The notes below the pieces were generated by a model. It saw nothing but the letters and a program-made list of their open reading frames with translations. It was not told where the DNA came from and ran no database searches. From Luteimonas marina (GTDB taxonomy: Bacteria > Pseudomonadota > Gammaproteobacteria > Xanthomonadales > Xanthomonadaceae), in contig NZ_VOHK01000001.1 of assembly GCF_007859325.1 (NCBI RefSeq), positions 496,001 through 560,000 of the forward strand: a stretch of 64,000 nucleotides of DNA, in the 5' to 3' direction. Positions 48,469 through 57,264 of this stretch are shown here, piece by piece. Made by a program: the position numbers and the translations under genes. How positions within the stretch are numbered: position 1 is the stretch's first letter; every line of letters starts with the position of its first letter.

Positions 48469-49641
48469 TCACGCAATCTCGACAGCGATTGCGGTTGCTT
48501 CGCCGCCGCCGATGCACAGCGAAGCGACGCCGCGCTTGCCGCCGCGCGCGATCAGGGCATGCAGCAAGGTCACCACCAGGCGCGCGCCGCTGGCGCCGAT
48601 CGGATGCCCCAGCGCGGTCGCGCCGCCGTTGACGTTGATTTTCTCGTGCGCAATGCCGAGCTCGCGGATCGGCGCCATCGCCACGACCGAGAACGCTTCG
48701 TTGACTTCGAACAGGTCGACGTCATCGACCGACCAGCCCACCTTTGCCAGCAGGTCGCGGATCGCGCTCACCGGCGCCGTTGTGAACCATTCGGGTTCCT
48801 GAGAGAAGGTTGAATGGCCGACGATGCGGGCGATCGGCTTCAGGCCGAGCCGAGACGCGTTTTCGGCGCTGGTGAGCACCGTCGCCGCGGCGCCGTCGGA
48901 GATGCTCGACGAACTGGCGGCGGTCACCGTGCCGTCCTTGCGGAAGGCGGCGCGCAGGGTCGGGATCTTGCCGATGTCGGACTTGCCGGGCTGCTCGTCG
49001 GTGTCGAACTCGACCTCGCCCTTGCGGGTGGACACCTTGACCGGGACGATCTCGTCCTTGAACGCGCCCGAGGCGATCGCCGCCTGCGCGCGCTTGACCG
49101 ATTCGATCGTGAACGCGTCCTGCTCCTCGCGGGTGAAGCCGTACTTGTCGGCGGTGGCCTCGGCGAACACGCCCATCGACTGGCCGTCGTAGGGATTGGT
49201 CAGGCCGTCCCAGGCCATGTGGTCGACCAGCTTGGCGTCGCCGTAGCGCAGGCCGGGGCGGGCGGAGACCATGTGCGGCGCATTGGTCATCGACTCCATG
49301 CCGCCGGCGACGACCACGCTGGCCGAGCCGGCCTTGATCAGGTCGTGGCCGAGCATGATCGCCTTCATGCCCGAGCCGCAGACCTTGTTGATCGTGGTGC
49401 AGCCCGCCTTCTTCGGCAGGCCCGCGGCGAGCGCGGCCTGGCGCGCCGGCGCCTGGCCGAGGTTGGCCGGCAGCACGCAGCCCATGATGACTTCGGAGAC
49501 GTCGTCGCCGTTGACGCCGGCCTGTTCGACCGCGGCCTTGATCGCGGTGGCGCCGAGGGTCGGCGTCGGCACCCCGGTGAACTGTCCGAGCATGGAACCG
49601 ATGGCGGTGCGCTTGGCACCGACGATGACGACGTCGCTCAT
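48469..49641 (-). CDS. Acetyl-CoA C-acetyltransferase (thiolase)
   Basis: The 390-residue enzyme condenses two acetyl-CoA or cleaves acetoacetyl-CoA. The active-site cysteine lies in [14 protein letters not shown] (about residue 87), and the C-terminal catalytic His/Cys motifs are [17 protein letters not shown] and [10 protein letters not shown]. It may close leucine degradation at acetoacetyl-CoA or start PHA synthesis; the neighbouring MccB and IVD genes favour the first. Confidence 0.95.
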   Translation of the reverse strand: MSDVVIVGAKRTAIGSMLGQFTGVPTPTLGATAIKAAVEQAGVNGDDVSEVIMGCVLPANLGQAPARQAALAAGLPKKAGCTTINKVCGSGMKAIMLGHDLIKAGSASVVVAGGMESMTNAPHMVSARPGLRYGDAKLVDHMAWDGLTNPYDGQSMGVFAEATADKYGFTREEQDAFTIESVKRAQAAIASGAFKDEIVPVKVSTRKGEVEFDTDEQPGKSDIGKIPTLRAAFRKDGTVTAASSSSISDGAAATVLTSAENASRLGLKPIARIVGHSTFSQEPEWFTTAPVSAIRDLLAKVGWSVDDVDLFEVNEAFSVVAMAPIRELGIAHEKINVNGGATALGHPIGASGARLVVTLLHALIARGGKRGVASLCIGGGEATAIAVEIA

Positions 49642-49808
49642 GAACGTACTCCTGGAGGGGAAAGGGGGCAGGTCGGCCTATTGTCGTTCCGGGCCACGTC
49701 CTCGGCAAATTCGTCCTAGGGGCCGGTGGCGGCGGTGCGGCCAAGCGCGTATAAGCGCGAAGGGGCGCCGGGAACGGCCGGAAGGGTCGTTCCGTACGGG
49801 AAACGGGG

Positions 49809-52685
49809 ATGGACCAGGGAGTGGAGCGTATGTCTGGCAGATCCTGGCAGGGTGTCGTCGCCGGTCTGGGCCGTGGGGTCTGGATGGCCGCGCTTGTGGC
49901 CGGGCTGGCCGCCTGCGGCGGTGGCGGAGGCGGCACGCGGACCGATCCGCCGCCACAGGCCCCGCCGCCGACACCGCCGCCATCGCCTCCCGTGGTGGAG
50001 CCGCCGAACCCGGCCTTCGGCGACCACATCGCGTGGACCGGCGCGGATGCGGCGCATGCCGCCGGGCTGACCGGCGCCGGCATCCGCATCGGCATCATCG
50101 ACAGCGGCGTCAACCGCAACCACCCGGCGCTGGCCGGCCGTGTGGTCTCCAACCTCACCTACATCAATCCGAACACGAACAACCTGTCGGTCGACGACGT
50201 GATCGGCCATGGCACCGCCGTCGCGCAGGTGGTGGCGGGCCGGGCGTTCGGACAGTGGCCGGGCGGTATCGCACCCGGGGCGGAGATCGTGTCGGCACGG
50301 ATCATCAGCGACACGCCGCCCGAGGACGACGGCAGCGGCCAGGGCAACGAACTCAATGGTCCGCTCGGGGTCGCATCGATCCACCAGGACCTGATGAACC
50401 GCGGCGTGCGGGTCATGAACAACTCCTGGGGCGGGCTGTACTGGACCAATCCGAATGTCTCCGCGCAGGTCGCCGCGGAATACCGCCCCTTCATCGCCAC
50501 CCACGGTGGTCTGGTGGTGTTCTCGGCCGGAAACTCCGGCTTCGACGATCCTTCCGACACGGCCGCGCTGCCGAGCCAACCGGGGCCGGGCGGCACGATG
50601 CCGGCGGCGGACCTCGAGCGCGGCTGGCTGGCGGTGGCCGCGCTGGACGGCGACGACCCGACCCGGCTCGCCGAATACTCCAACGCCTGTGGCATCGCGA
50701 TGCACTACTGCCTCGTCGCCCCGGGCACGGTCGTCGTGACCGGAACCGACAACGCCCCGAACGCCCCCGACTACTGGCGCTGGAGCGGGACGTCCTTTGC
50801 CGCGCCGATCGTGTCGGGCGCCGCCGCGCTGGTGTGGGAGGCATTCCCGTACTTCGACAACGACCTGGTGCGGCAGACGCTGCTGGGGACCGCGACCGAT
50901 CTCGGCGACGCCGGCGTCGACCCGGTGTTCGGGCATGGCGCGCTGGACATCGCCGCCGCGATCCGGGGACCGGCGCGGTTCGACTGGGGAGACGTCCGCG
51001 TCGCCTTCGACGGCATCACTTCGGTCTGGAGCAACGACATCTCCGGTACGGGCGCGCTGATCAAGGAGGGCACCGGCACGCTCGTCATCGATGCCAACAC
51101 CACGAACGATGGCGGCATCGTGGTGCGTGGCGGCACCCTGCGCGCCGAACGCTCGGTGTTCGGCGACGTCCTCGTCGAGGAAGCCGGAACCTACGCGATC
51201 GGGACGCACGTGCTGGGCGTCAATGTGCAGGGCAACGTGGACAACGCAGGCCGGATCGAGGTGATCGGCCACGGATCGAACCGTGCGGTGTCGTCGCTTG
51301 TCGGGGACTACCTGCACCGGCAGGGCGCGACGCTGGCGTTCGATCTGGGGCAGGGACTCGCCGTGACCGGAACGGCCACCATCGAAGGCGGCGACCTGCA
51401 CGTGATGAGGGTGAAACCCACGTACACCGTCGCGAGCAGGGAAGTGCTGATCGAGGCCCAGGAGGGCCTCACCGGCAGGTTTGACCAGCTGACGTGGGCG
51501 TCGTCGCTGTTCCTGGAGGGCAGTCTGGGCTACGACTCGAACCTGGTCTGGCTGGACATCATCCGCCTGGACGTCGCGGCGACCGCGAAATCGCTGGCGG
51601 GCATCACCGCGTCCGGCCTGTCCGCGGCACGGCGCGTCGAGCGGACGTTCGCCGGCATCGACCGCGCACTGTCGGAGGGGCGCGCCAGCATCGCGGACGA
51701 GTTCGTCCGCATCGCCGGCGAGTTCCAGGGCATCGGCGACGAAGCGGTGGCGAGAGCGGCGCTCGACAGCCTGTCAGGCGAATCGCACGCGCTTGCCGCC
51801 ACGCTGACCTTCGACGCCATCGACATGGGGCGGCGTGCGCTGTCGTCGCGGTTCGGCCGCTTCGAAGGGCGCGACGAACGCATCGGCGTCTGGAAGCAGG
51901 CACTCGGCCACGGTGGGAGCAGCGGATTCTCCGGCGGTGGCTACCGGCCCGACGGCTGGCTGCTCGGCCGCGACCAGCCGCTGGGCACGCAGTCCGTGGC
52001 GGGCTTCGCGTTCGGCGAAACCCGCGCCGACGATCGCGTCGGCGACAACCGCGACCGCAGCCGCGACCGACAGGCGCACGGCATGGCCTATGCCGGCCGC
52101 CTGTCCGGCGCCGCCTACGTGCTCGGGCAGTTCGGCTTCGGCCGGTTCGATCGCATCATCGAGCGCAACGTGTTCGCGGGCGATGCCGCGCGCCAGGGCG
52201 TCTCCGGCCTGTACTCGGGCGACTATTCCAGCCTCGGCGTCGAAGTCGGCAGCCGGCGGCGGCTTGGCGGCCTGCACCTGACGCCCTACGCGGGCGCGGA
52301 GCACACCCGCCTGCGCCAGGACGGATTCGCCGAATGGGGCGGCGACGGATTCGGGCTGCAGGCGCGCGCCGCCTCGATGCGCCGCACGCAGGCCATCGCC
52401 GGACTGCGCGTCGAACGCGACTGGCGCGGCGCGACGTTCAACGCCTATGGCGAGTGGCAGCAGACGCTGTCGGCCGACGGCTTCGCCGTGGACGCCAGTT
52501 TCACCGGCATCGACAGCTGGTCGCCGCTGCCGGTGGTCGATGCAGCCAGGGCCGGCGGACTGTTCGGCATCGGCATGGAGGCCTGGCTTGGCCGCAACGC
52601 GCGCTTGTCGTTCGGCTTCGACCAGCGCTTCGGTCCGCGCGGGGACGAACGGATGGGGTCGATGCGCTACGTCTTCGGGTTCTGA
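49809..52685 (+). CDS. Subtilisin-type autotransporter serine protease
   Basis: The 958-residue protein has an export signal that includes a lipobox-like LAAC followed by a Gly run, a Pro-rich linker, an S8 subtilase domain with D98 (IGIIDSGVN), H134 (IGHGTAVAQ) and S329 (GTSFAAPIV), an autotransporter passenger repeat (GTGALIKEGTGTLVIDA), and a C-terminal beta-barrel from about 680 ending RYVFGF. The barrel would export and display the protease. Start could also be ATG 49830. If the cysteine is lipidated this would be an NalP-like lipoprotein protease, which is uncommon. Confidence 0.92.
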   Translation: MDQGVERMSGRSWQGVVAGLGRGVWMAALVAGLAACGGGGGGTRTDPPPQAPPPTPPPSPPVVEPPNPAFGDHIAWTGADAAHAAGLTGAGIRIGIIDSGVNRNHPALAGRVVSNLTYINPNTNNLSVDDVIGHGTAVAQVVAGRAFGQWPGGIAPGAEIVSARIISDTPPEDDGSGQGNELNGPLGVASIHQDLMNRGVRVMNNSWGGLYWTNPNVSAQVAAEYRPFIATHGGLVVFSAGNSGFDDPSDTAALPSQPGPGGTMPAADLERGWLAVAALDGDDPTRLAEYSNACGIAMHYCLVAPGTVVVTGTDNAPNAPDYWRWSGTSFAAPIVSGAAALVWEAFPYFDNDLVRQTLLGTATDLGDAGVDPVFGHGALDIAAAIRGPARFDWGDVRVAFDGITSVWSNDISGTGALIKEGTGTLVIDANTTNDGGIVVRGGTLRAERSVFGDVLVEEAGTYAIGTHVLGVNVQGNVDNAGRIEVIGHGSNRAVSSLVGDYLHRQGATLAFDLGQGLAVTGTATIEGGDLHVMRVKPTYTVASREVLIEAQEGLTGRFDQLTWASSLFLEGSLGYDSNLVWLDIIRLDVAATAKSLAGITASGLSAARRVERTFAGIDRALSEGRASIADEFVRIAGEFQGIGDEAVARAALDSLSGESHALAATLTFDAIDMGRRALSSRFGRFEGRDERIGVWKQALGHGGSSGFSGGGYRPDGWLLGRDQPLGTQSVAGFAFGETRADDRVGDNRDRSRDRQAHGMAYAGRLSGAAYVLGQFGFGRFDRIIERNVFAGDAARQGVSGLYSGDYSSLGVEVGSRRRLGGLHLTPYAGAEHTRLRQDGFAEWGGDGFGLQARAASMRRTQAIAGLRVERDWRGATFNAYGEWQQTLSADGFAVDASFTGIDSWSPLPVVDAARAGGLFGIGMEAWLGRNARLSFGFDQRFGPRGDERMGSMRYVFGF

Positions 52686-52724
52686 CCGGCGCGCTTTCCG
52701 GCTGCGGTACCAACTGCAGGCGGG

Positions 52725-53882
52725 TCAGTAGTTGCCGGCGAACAGCTCTCGGCCGATCAGCATGCGGCGGATCTCGTTGGTGCCGGCGCCGATGGCGTAG
52801 AGCTTGGCGTCGCGCAGGATGCGGCCGGTGGCGAATTCGTTGATGTAGCCGTTGCCGCCCAGCGCCTGGATCGCTTCCAGCGCCACCTGCACCGCGGCTT
52901 CCGAGGCGTGCAGCAGGCAGCTGGCGGCGTCGATGCGCGACTTGTGGCCGGCGTCGTAGTCGCGCGCGACCTGGTAGGCGAAGGCGCGCGAGGACTGCAG
53001 CGCGGTGTACATGTCGGCGATCTTGGCCTGCATGATGCCGAAGGTGCCGATGGCGGCGCCGAACTGGCGGCGCTCGCGCACGTAGGGCAGGGCGATGTCG
53101 AGCGCGGCCTGCATCAGGCCCAGGGGGCCGCCGCTGAGCACCAGCCGCTCGGTGTTGAGGCCGCTCATCAGCACCTTGACGCCGTTGTTGACCTCGCCCA
53201 GCACGTTCTCGGCGGGGATCTCGCAGTTCTCGAACACCAGTTCGCAGGTGTTGGAACCGCGCATGCCGAGCTTGTCGAGCTTCTGCGCGGTCGAGAAGCC
53301 CTTGAAACCCTTCTCGACGATGAAGGCGGTCATGCACTTGCTGCCCAGCTCGCGGCTGGCGGTGCGCATGTAGACCACCAGCACGTCGGCCTCGGGGCCG
53401 TTGGTGATCCACATCTTGTTGCCGTTGGCGATCCACACGTCGCCGCGCAGTTCGGCGCGACAGGACATCGAGCCGACCACGTCGGAGCCCGCGCCCGGTT
53501 CGCTCATCGCCAGCGCGCCCTTCCATTCGCCGCTGCAGAGTCTGGGCAGGTATTTCTCGCGCTGCGCCTGGTTGCCGTTGGCGCACAGGTTCGACACGCA
53601 CAGGTTGGAATGCGCGCCGTAGCTCAGGCCGACCGAGCCGGAGGCGCGCGAGATTTCCTCCATCGCCACGAGGTGGGCGAGGTAGCCCATCTCGCTGCCG
53701 CCGAACTCGGCGGGGACGGTCATGCCGAGCAGGCCGAGCTCGCCCAGTTTGGGCCACAGGTCCTGCGGGAAGGCGTTGTCCTCGTCGATCTTCGCCGCGC
53801 GCGGCGCGATTTCGGCCTCGGCGAAGCGGTGGACCGCCTCACGTAGTGCGTCGAGTTCCTCGCCCAGCGGGAATGTCCGCAT
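52725..53882 (-). CDS. Isovaleryl-CoA dehydrogenase
   Basis: The 385-residue acyl-CoA dehydrogenase oxidises isovaleryl-CoA from leucine to 3-methylcrotonyl-CoA. Family motifs include [17 protein letters not shown] and a C-terminal [11 protein letters not shown]. The placement of the catalytic glutamate in [15 protein letters not shown], rather than near residue 370, is the mark of isovaleryl-CoA dehydrogenases. It is 195 bases downstream of leucine dehydrogenase on the same strand. Confidence 0.94.
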   Translation of the reverse strand: MRTFPLGEELDALREAVHRFAEAEIAPRAAKIDEDNAFPQDLWPKLGELGLLGMTVPAEFGGSEMGYLAHLVAMEEISRASGSVGLSYGAHSNLCVSNLCANGNQAQREKYLPRLCSGEWKGALAMSEPGAGSDVVGSMSCRAELRGDVWIANGNKMWITNGPEADVLVVYMRTASRELGSKCMTAFIVEKGFKGFSTAQKLDKLGMRGSNTCELVFENCEIPAENVLGEVNNGVKVLMSGLNTERLVLSGGPLGLMQAALDIALPYVRERRQFGAAIGTFGIMQAKIADMYTALQSSRAFAYQVARDYDAGHKSRIDAASCLLHASEAAVQVALEAIQALGGNGYINEFATGRILRDAKLYAIGAGTNEIRRMLIGRELFAGNY

Positions 53883-53979
53883 GCTGTCCTCCCCGGAGAA
53901 ATGGTTTCACATGCTACAACGGGGCCGAGGCCCCGTTGCAATCGTGGTTCGTACCCGCAAAGAGCTGCCGCCCGGTGCC

Positions 53980-54063
53980 GTCATTCCCGCGAAAGCGGGA
54001 ATCCAAGGACGTTGACCTGCAAGGGAACCAAGGTCCATGGATTCCCGCTTTCGCGGGAATGAC
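53980..54063. repeat. GTCATTCC-type inverted repeat
   Basis: GTCATTCCCGCGAAAGCGGG and its reverse complement enclose about 44 bases between the leucine dehydrogenase and isovaleryl-CoA dehydrogenase genes. Confidence 0.9.
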
Positions 54064-54077
54064 GGCATTTTTACGGA

Positions 54078-55178
54078 TCAGAGCCCCCGCACCCGCCCCT
54101 GGAACCGCGGCGTGCTGCGCCCCATCGGCAGCTTGAGCCGGCCGATGGTCTCGATCCGCTCCTCGGCCAGCCGGTCCGCCGCCTGGTAGGTGGGGATGCC
54201 GTCGCGCTCGGAGATCTCGAAGATCCGCGTGAGGTTGTGGTAGATCGTGCGCATCATCCGCATCGCGCGCTCGCGGTTGTAGCCGTCGATCTCCAGCGAG
54301 ATGTTCATCACGCCGCCGGCGTTCACCGCGTAGTCCGGCGCGTACAGGATGCCGCGCTTGGCCACCTCGTCGCCGATCGCGTTGTTGGCCAGCTGGTTGT
54401 TGGCCGCGCCGCAGATCACCTTCGCCTTCAGGCGGGGCAGGGTGTCCTCGTTGATCGTGCCGCCGAGCGCGCAGGGCGAATAGACGTCGGCGTCGACGTC
54501 GTAGATCTCGTCCAGCCCCACCGCCTCGGCGCCGAGTTCGCTCACCGCGCGCTCGACCAGCGCCTTGTTGATGTCGGTGACGAAGAGCTTCGCGCCGCGC
54601 TCCTTGAGCAGCTTCGCGAACTCCATGCCGACGTGGCCCAGGCCCTGCACGGCGTAGCTGTACTTGCCGACCTCCTCGTCGCCGAACTTCTTGTTGAGCG
54701 TCGCCATCAGGCCCTGCAGCGAGCCGTAGGCGGTGAACGGCGAGGGATCGCCGGAGCCGCCGTGCACCTGGTGCACGCCGGTGACGAACTGGGTCTCGCG
54801 GTAGACGTATTCCATGTCGTTGACGTCGATGCCGACGTCCTCGGCGGTGATGTAGCGCCCGCCCTGGGAATCGACGAACTGGCCGAACGCGCGGAACAGC
54901 GCCTCGGACTTGTCGGTCGCCGGGTCGCCGATGATCACCGCCTTGCCGCCGCCGAGGTTCAGGCCGGCGACCGCGTTCTTGTAGGTCATGCCGCGCGACA
55001 GGCGCAGCACGTCGTCCAGCGCGTCCTGCTCGGTCTTGTACGGCCACATCCGAGTGCCGCCCAGCGCCGGGCCGAGCACGGTGTTGTGGATCGCGATGAT
55101 GGCCTTCAGGCCCACGTCCTGGTTGTGGCAGAACACGACCTGTTCATGGCCGTAGGTACCGAGCTGTTCGAAGATCAT
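54078..55178 (-). CDS. Leucine dehydrogenase
   Basis: The 366-residue NAD-dependent enzyme deaminates leucine and other branched amino acids to 2-oxo acids. The N-terminal catalytic lysine region is NLGGGKAVIIGDP, preceded by GGTRMWPYKTEQDALDDVLR, and the Rossmann motif is VQGLGHVGMEF. The branched 2-oxo acids made here are precursors of branched fatty acids and of isovaleryl-CoA. A TAGAAT box at 55301-55306 on the minus strand may be its promoter. Confidence 0.95.
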   Translation of the reverse strand: MIFEQLGTYGHEQVVFCHNQDVGLKAIIAIHNTVLGPALGGTRMWPYKTEQDALDDVLRLSRGMTYKNAVAGLNLGGGKAVIIGDPATDKSEALFRAFGQFVDSQGGRYITAEDVGIDVNDMEYVYRETQFVTGVHQVHGGSGDPSPFTAYGSLQGLMATLNKKFGDEEVGKYSYAVQGLGHVGMEFAKLLKERGAKLFVTDINKALVERAVSELGAEAVGLDEIYDVDADVYSPCALGGTINEDTLPRLKAKVICGAANNQLANNAIGDEVAKRGILYAPDYAVNAGGVMNISLEIDGYNRERAMRMMRTIYHNLTRIFEISERDGIPTYQAADRLAEERIETIGRLKLPMGRSTPRFQGRVRGL

Positions 55179-55334
55179 GGATAAAACTCCGTCGCGGGCG
55201 CCGCGCGTGCTGCGTGCGGGGCCTCGGATCGCGGTGGCAAGTGGTTGATTCGGCTGGAAAGTCGGCCCGGAAGCGGGCGAGGGTGCGTGACAGGCGCGGC
55301 ATTCTACGCCCCTCGTCCGTGAAATGCCCGCCAA

Positions 55335-55358
55335 GGGGTCAGAGTCGACTCTGACCCC
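55335..55358. repeat. 24-nt palindrome
   Basis: GGGGTCAGAGTC and GACTCTGACCCC form a perfect palindrome followed by CGGTTTTC. It is related to the longer element at 57141-57230, so the two bracket the phospholipase-D-family gene. Confidence 0.85.
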
Positions 55359-55396
55359 GGTTTTCCCTGCTGCCGCCGATCGGATCGCTCTTGCCC

Positions 55397-55481
55397 GTCA
55401 TCCCCGCGAAGGCGGGGATCCAGCGTCTTCTGCTTCTTCAAAAGGCTTGAATCCACTGGATCCCGCCTTCGCGGGGATGAC
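55397..55481. repeat. GTCATCCC-family inverted repeat
   Basis: GTCATCCCCGCGAAGGCGGG and its reverse complement, separated by about 45 bases, just downstream of the phospholipase-D-family gene. Confidence 0.9.
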
Positions 55482-55515
55482 GGCGGTTCTCCGGCGTTGC
55501 CTCGCGCGCAGGAGG

Positions 55516-57078
55516 CTAGAGCTGCGACTCCACCGGCAGCCAGCGCACCACGCGCGCCAGCGTGCGCTGCCAGAGCGAGGATTCGGGCTCGTGGTCGAGG
55601 ACCACCGGCGGATCGGCGGCGCGGTCCAGCCAGCGCACGCGACCCTCGTCGTCGAGGTAGACCCAGTAGCTCTTGTCCGGCCCCGACAGGCGCAGGTACT
55701 CGTCGCGCAACGCCTGCGCCAGCCCCGGATCCTCGAACAGCACGCCCATCTCCGTGTTCAGCTCGATCGAGCGCGGGTCGATGTTGAACGAACCGATGAA
55801 GCCATGGCGATCGTCGACCACGAAGGCCTTGGTATGCAGGCTGGCGCCGCTGCTGCCGAACAGGCTGGCGTCCGACGACGTGGCCTGCGGCTGCATCTCG
55901 TACAGTTTCACGCCGGTCTGCAGCAGCGGCTTGCGGTAGCCGGCGTAGCCGCCGTGGACGGCAACCACGTCGTTGGCCGCGAGCGAATTGGTGATCACGC
56001 CCACGTGCGCGCCGCGCTCGCGCACCAGCGAGGCGAAGCCGGCTACGCCCTCGTCGCCGGGCACGAAGTAGGGCGAGATCAGCAGCGCCTTGTGCTCGGT
56101 CTTGCCCAGGATGTCGGCCAGTTCCGCCACCAGGCCCTGCGTGCGCGCCTGCGCCTTCCATTTCAGCGGTGGATCGGACAGCACGCGGATGCGCTCGATC
56201 CAGTGCGGCGCGAGCTCCTGCGCGAAATAGGCGCGCAGGCTCGGCGACAGGTCGACCTGGTCGAGGTAGCGCCGCGCCATCTCGCCGCGGGCCTCTTCCT
56301 TGATTCCGGCGAGCACCGCATCGAGCCTGTGCCTGGGCTTGCGGTTGAGCTGCGCGATCGGCACCACCGCCTCGCTGTTCCAGAACTCGTCGAAGATCGC
56401 GCTGGCCTGCTCCACCGCCGGGCCGAACAGCAGCACGTCGAGGTCGCGGAAGTTGGTCTCGCCGTGCGCGTCGAAGTACTCGATGCCGATGTTGCGCCCG
56501 CCGACCACCGCCACGCGCCCGTCCACGATCCAGGCCTTGTTGTGCATGCGATAGGTGACGCTGAACATCCGCTGCACCATCTCCAGCACGCGCGCCACGC
56601 CGTCGCGGTTGCGGAACGGGTTGTAGACGCGGATCTCGATGTTCTCGTGCGAATCCAGCGCCAGCAGCGATGCATCCATGCCGGCCGTGTTGATGTCGTC
56701 CAGCAGCAGGCGCACGCGCACGCCGCGTTCGGCCGCCTGCCACGCTTCGTACATCAGCAGGTGGCCGGTGAGGTCGTCGTGCCAGATGTAGTACTGCAGG
56801 TCGAGGCTGCGCCCGGCCCGGCGCGTGGACAGGGCGCGCGCGGCGAAGGCGTCGATCCCGTCGGGCAGCATGATCGCGCCGGTCCTGCCGGGATTGCGCG
56901 CCAGCATCGGCTCAAGTTCGCGGTCGATCGCCGTCTGCCCGGGCACGATCGGCAGCGCGTACCCCTTGTCGCCGGTGGCCGGCGGCATCAGGTGGTCGGC
57001 GAGCAGGATGCCGCTGGCGACCAGCGCCGCGAGCGAGAACAGTCCCCACGCGAGGATGCGTTTGATGCGCTTCTTCAT
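55516..57078 (-). CDS. Phospholipase D family protein (cardiolipin-synthase-like)
   Basis: The 520-residue protein has an N-terminal signal anchor (residues 8-28) and two complete HKD motifs, [18 protein letters not shown] near residue 180 and [18 protein letters not shown] near 415. Such envelope-facing PLD-type proteins transfer phosphatidyl groups between lipids, as in cardiolipin synthase C, but may be nucleases or hydrolases. It is bracketed by two elements sharing the words GGGGTC/GACCCC and CGGTTTTC. Confidence 0.9.
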   Translation of the reverse strand: MKKRIKRILAWGLFSLAALVASGILLADHLMPPATGDKGYALPIVPGQTAIDRELEPMLARNPGRTGAIMLPDGIDAFAARALSTRRAGRSLDLQYYIWHDDLTGHLLMYEAWQAAERGVRVRLLLDDINTAGMDASLLALDSHENIEIRVYNPFRNRDGVARVLEMVQRMFSVTYRMHNKAWIVDGRVAVVGGRNIGIEYFDAHGETNFRDLDVLLFGPAVEQASAIFDEFWNSEAVVPIAQLNRKPRHRLDAVLAGIKEEARGEMARRYLDQVDLSPSLRAYFAQELAPHWIERIRVLSDPPLKWKAQARTQGLVAELADILGKTEHKALLISPYFVPGDEGVAGFASLVRERGAHVGVITNSLAANDVVAVHGGYAGYRKPLLQTGVKLYEMQPQATSSDASLFGSSGASLHTKAFVVDDRHGFIGSFNIDPRSIELNTEMGVLFEDPGLAQALRDEYLRLSGPDKSYWVYLDDEGRVRWLDRAADPPVVLDHEPESSLWQRTLARVVRWLPVESQL

Positions 57079-57140
57079 GATCCCGGCCCAGTGTCGCGAG
57101 GCAGTATCGGGGCCGCCTTGGCTGGCGACAAGACGTGTCG

Positions 57141-57230
57141 GAAAACCGGGGTCAGCGTCGACTTGTCTTCCGACAGGACTTTCCTCCGACGCAAGGCCAA
57201 GGGGAAATGTCGGCTCCGACCCCGGTTTTC
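57141..57230. repeat. Inverted repeat with GAAAACCGGGGTC arms
   Basis: GAAAACCGGGGTCAGCGTCG at 57141 and a matching GACCCCGGTTTTC at 57218-57230 enclose about 50 bases in the divergent gap between the PLD-family gene and icmF. It shares GGGGTCA, GTCGAC and CGGTTTTC with the palindrome at 55335. Confidence 0.8.
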
Positions 57231-57264
57231 AGGCCCCGCGCTACAATCGGTCGCATCTGAAATC

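Larger units (their letters stand above)
55179..55515. other. 337-base intergenic region
   Basis: This is the only gap over 300 bases. It holds the leader of leucine dehydrogenase (about 120 bases), the 24-nt palindrome at 55335, and one GTCATCCC inverted repeat at 55397. No coding sequence is supported. Confidence 0.7.

Noticed and set aside
55324..57264. Long plus-strand open frame continuous with icmF upstream of its start
   Set aside because: It runs antisense across the whole phospholipase-D-family gene, has no domain of its own, and the IcmF homology begins at ATG 57265.
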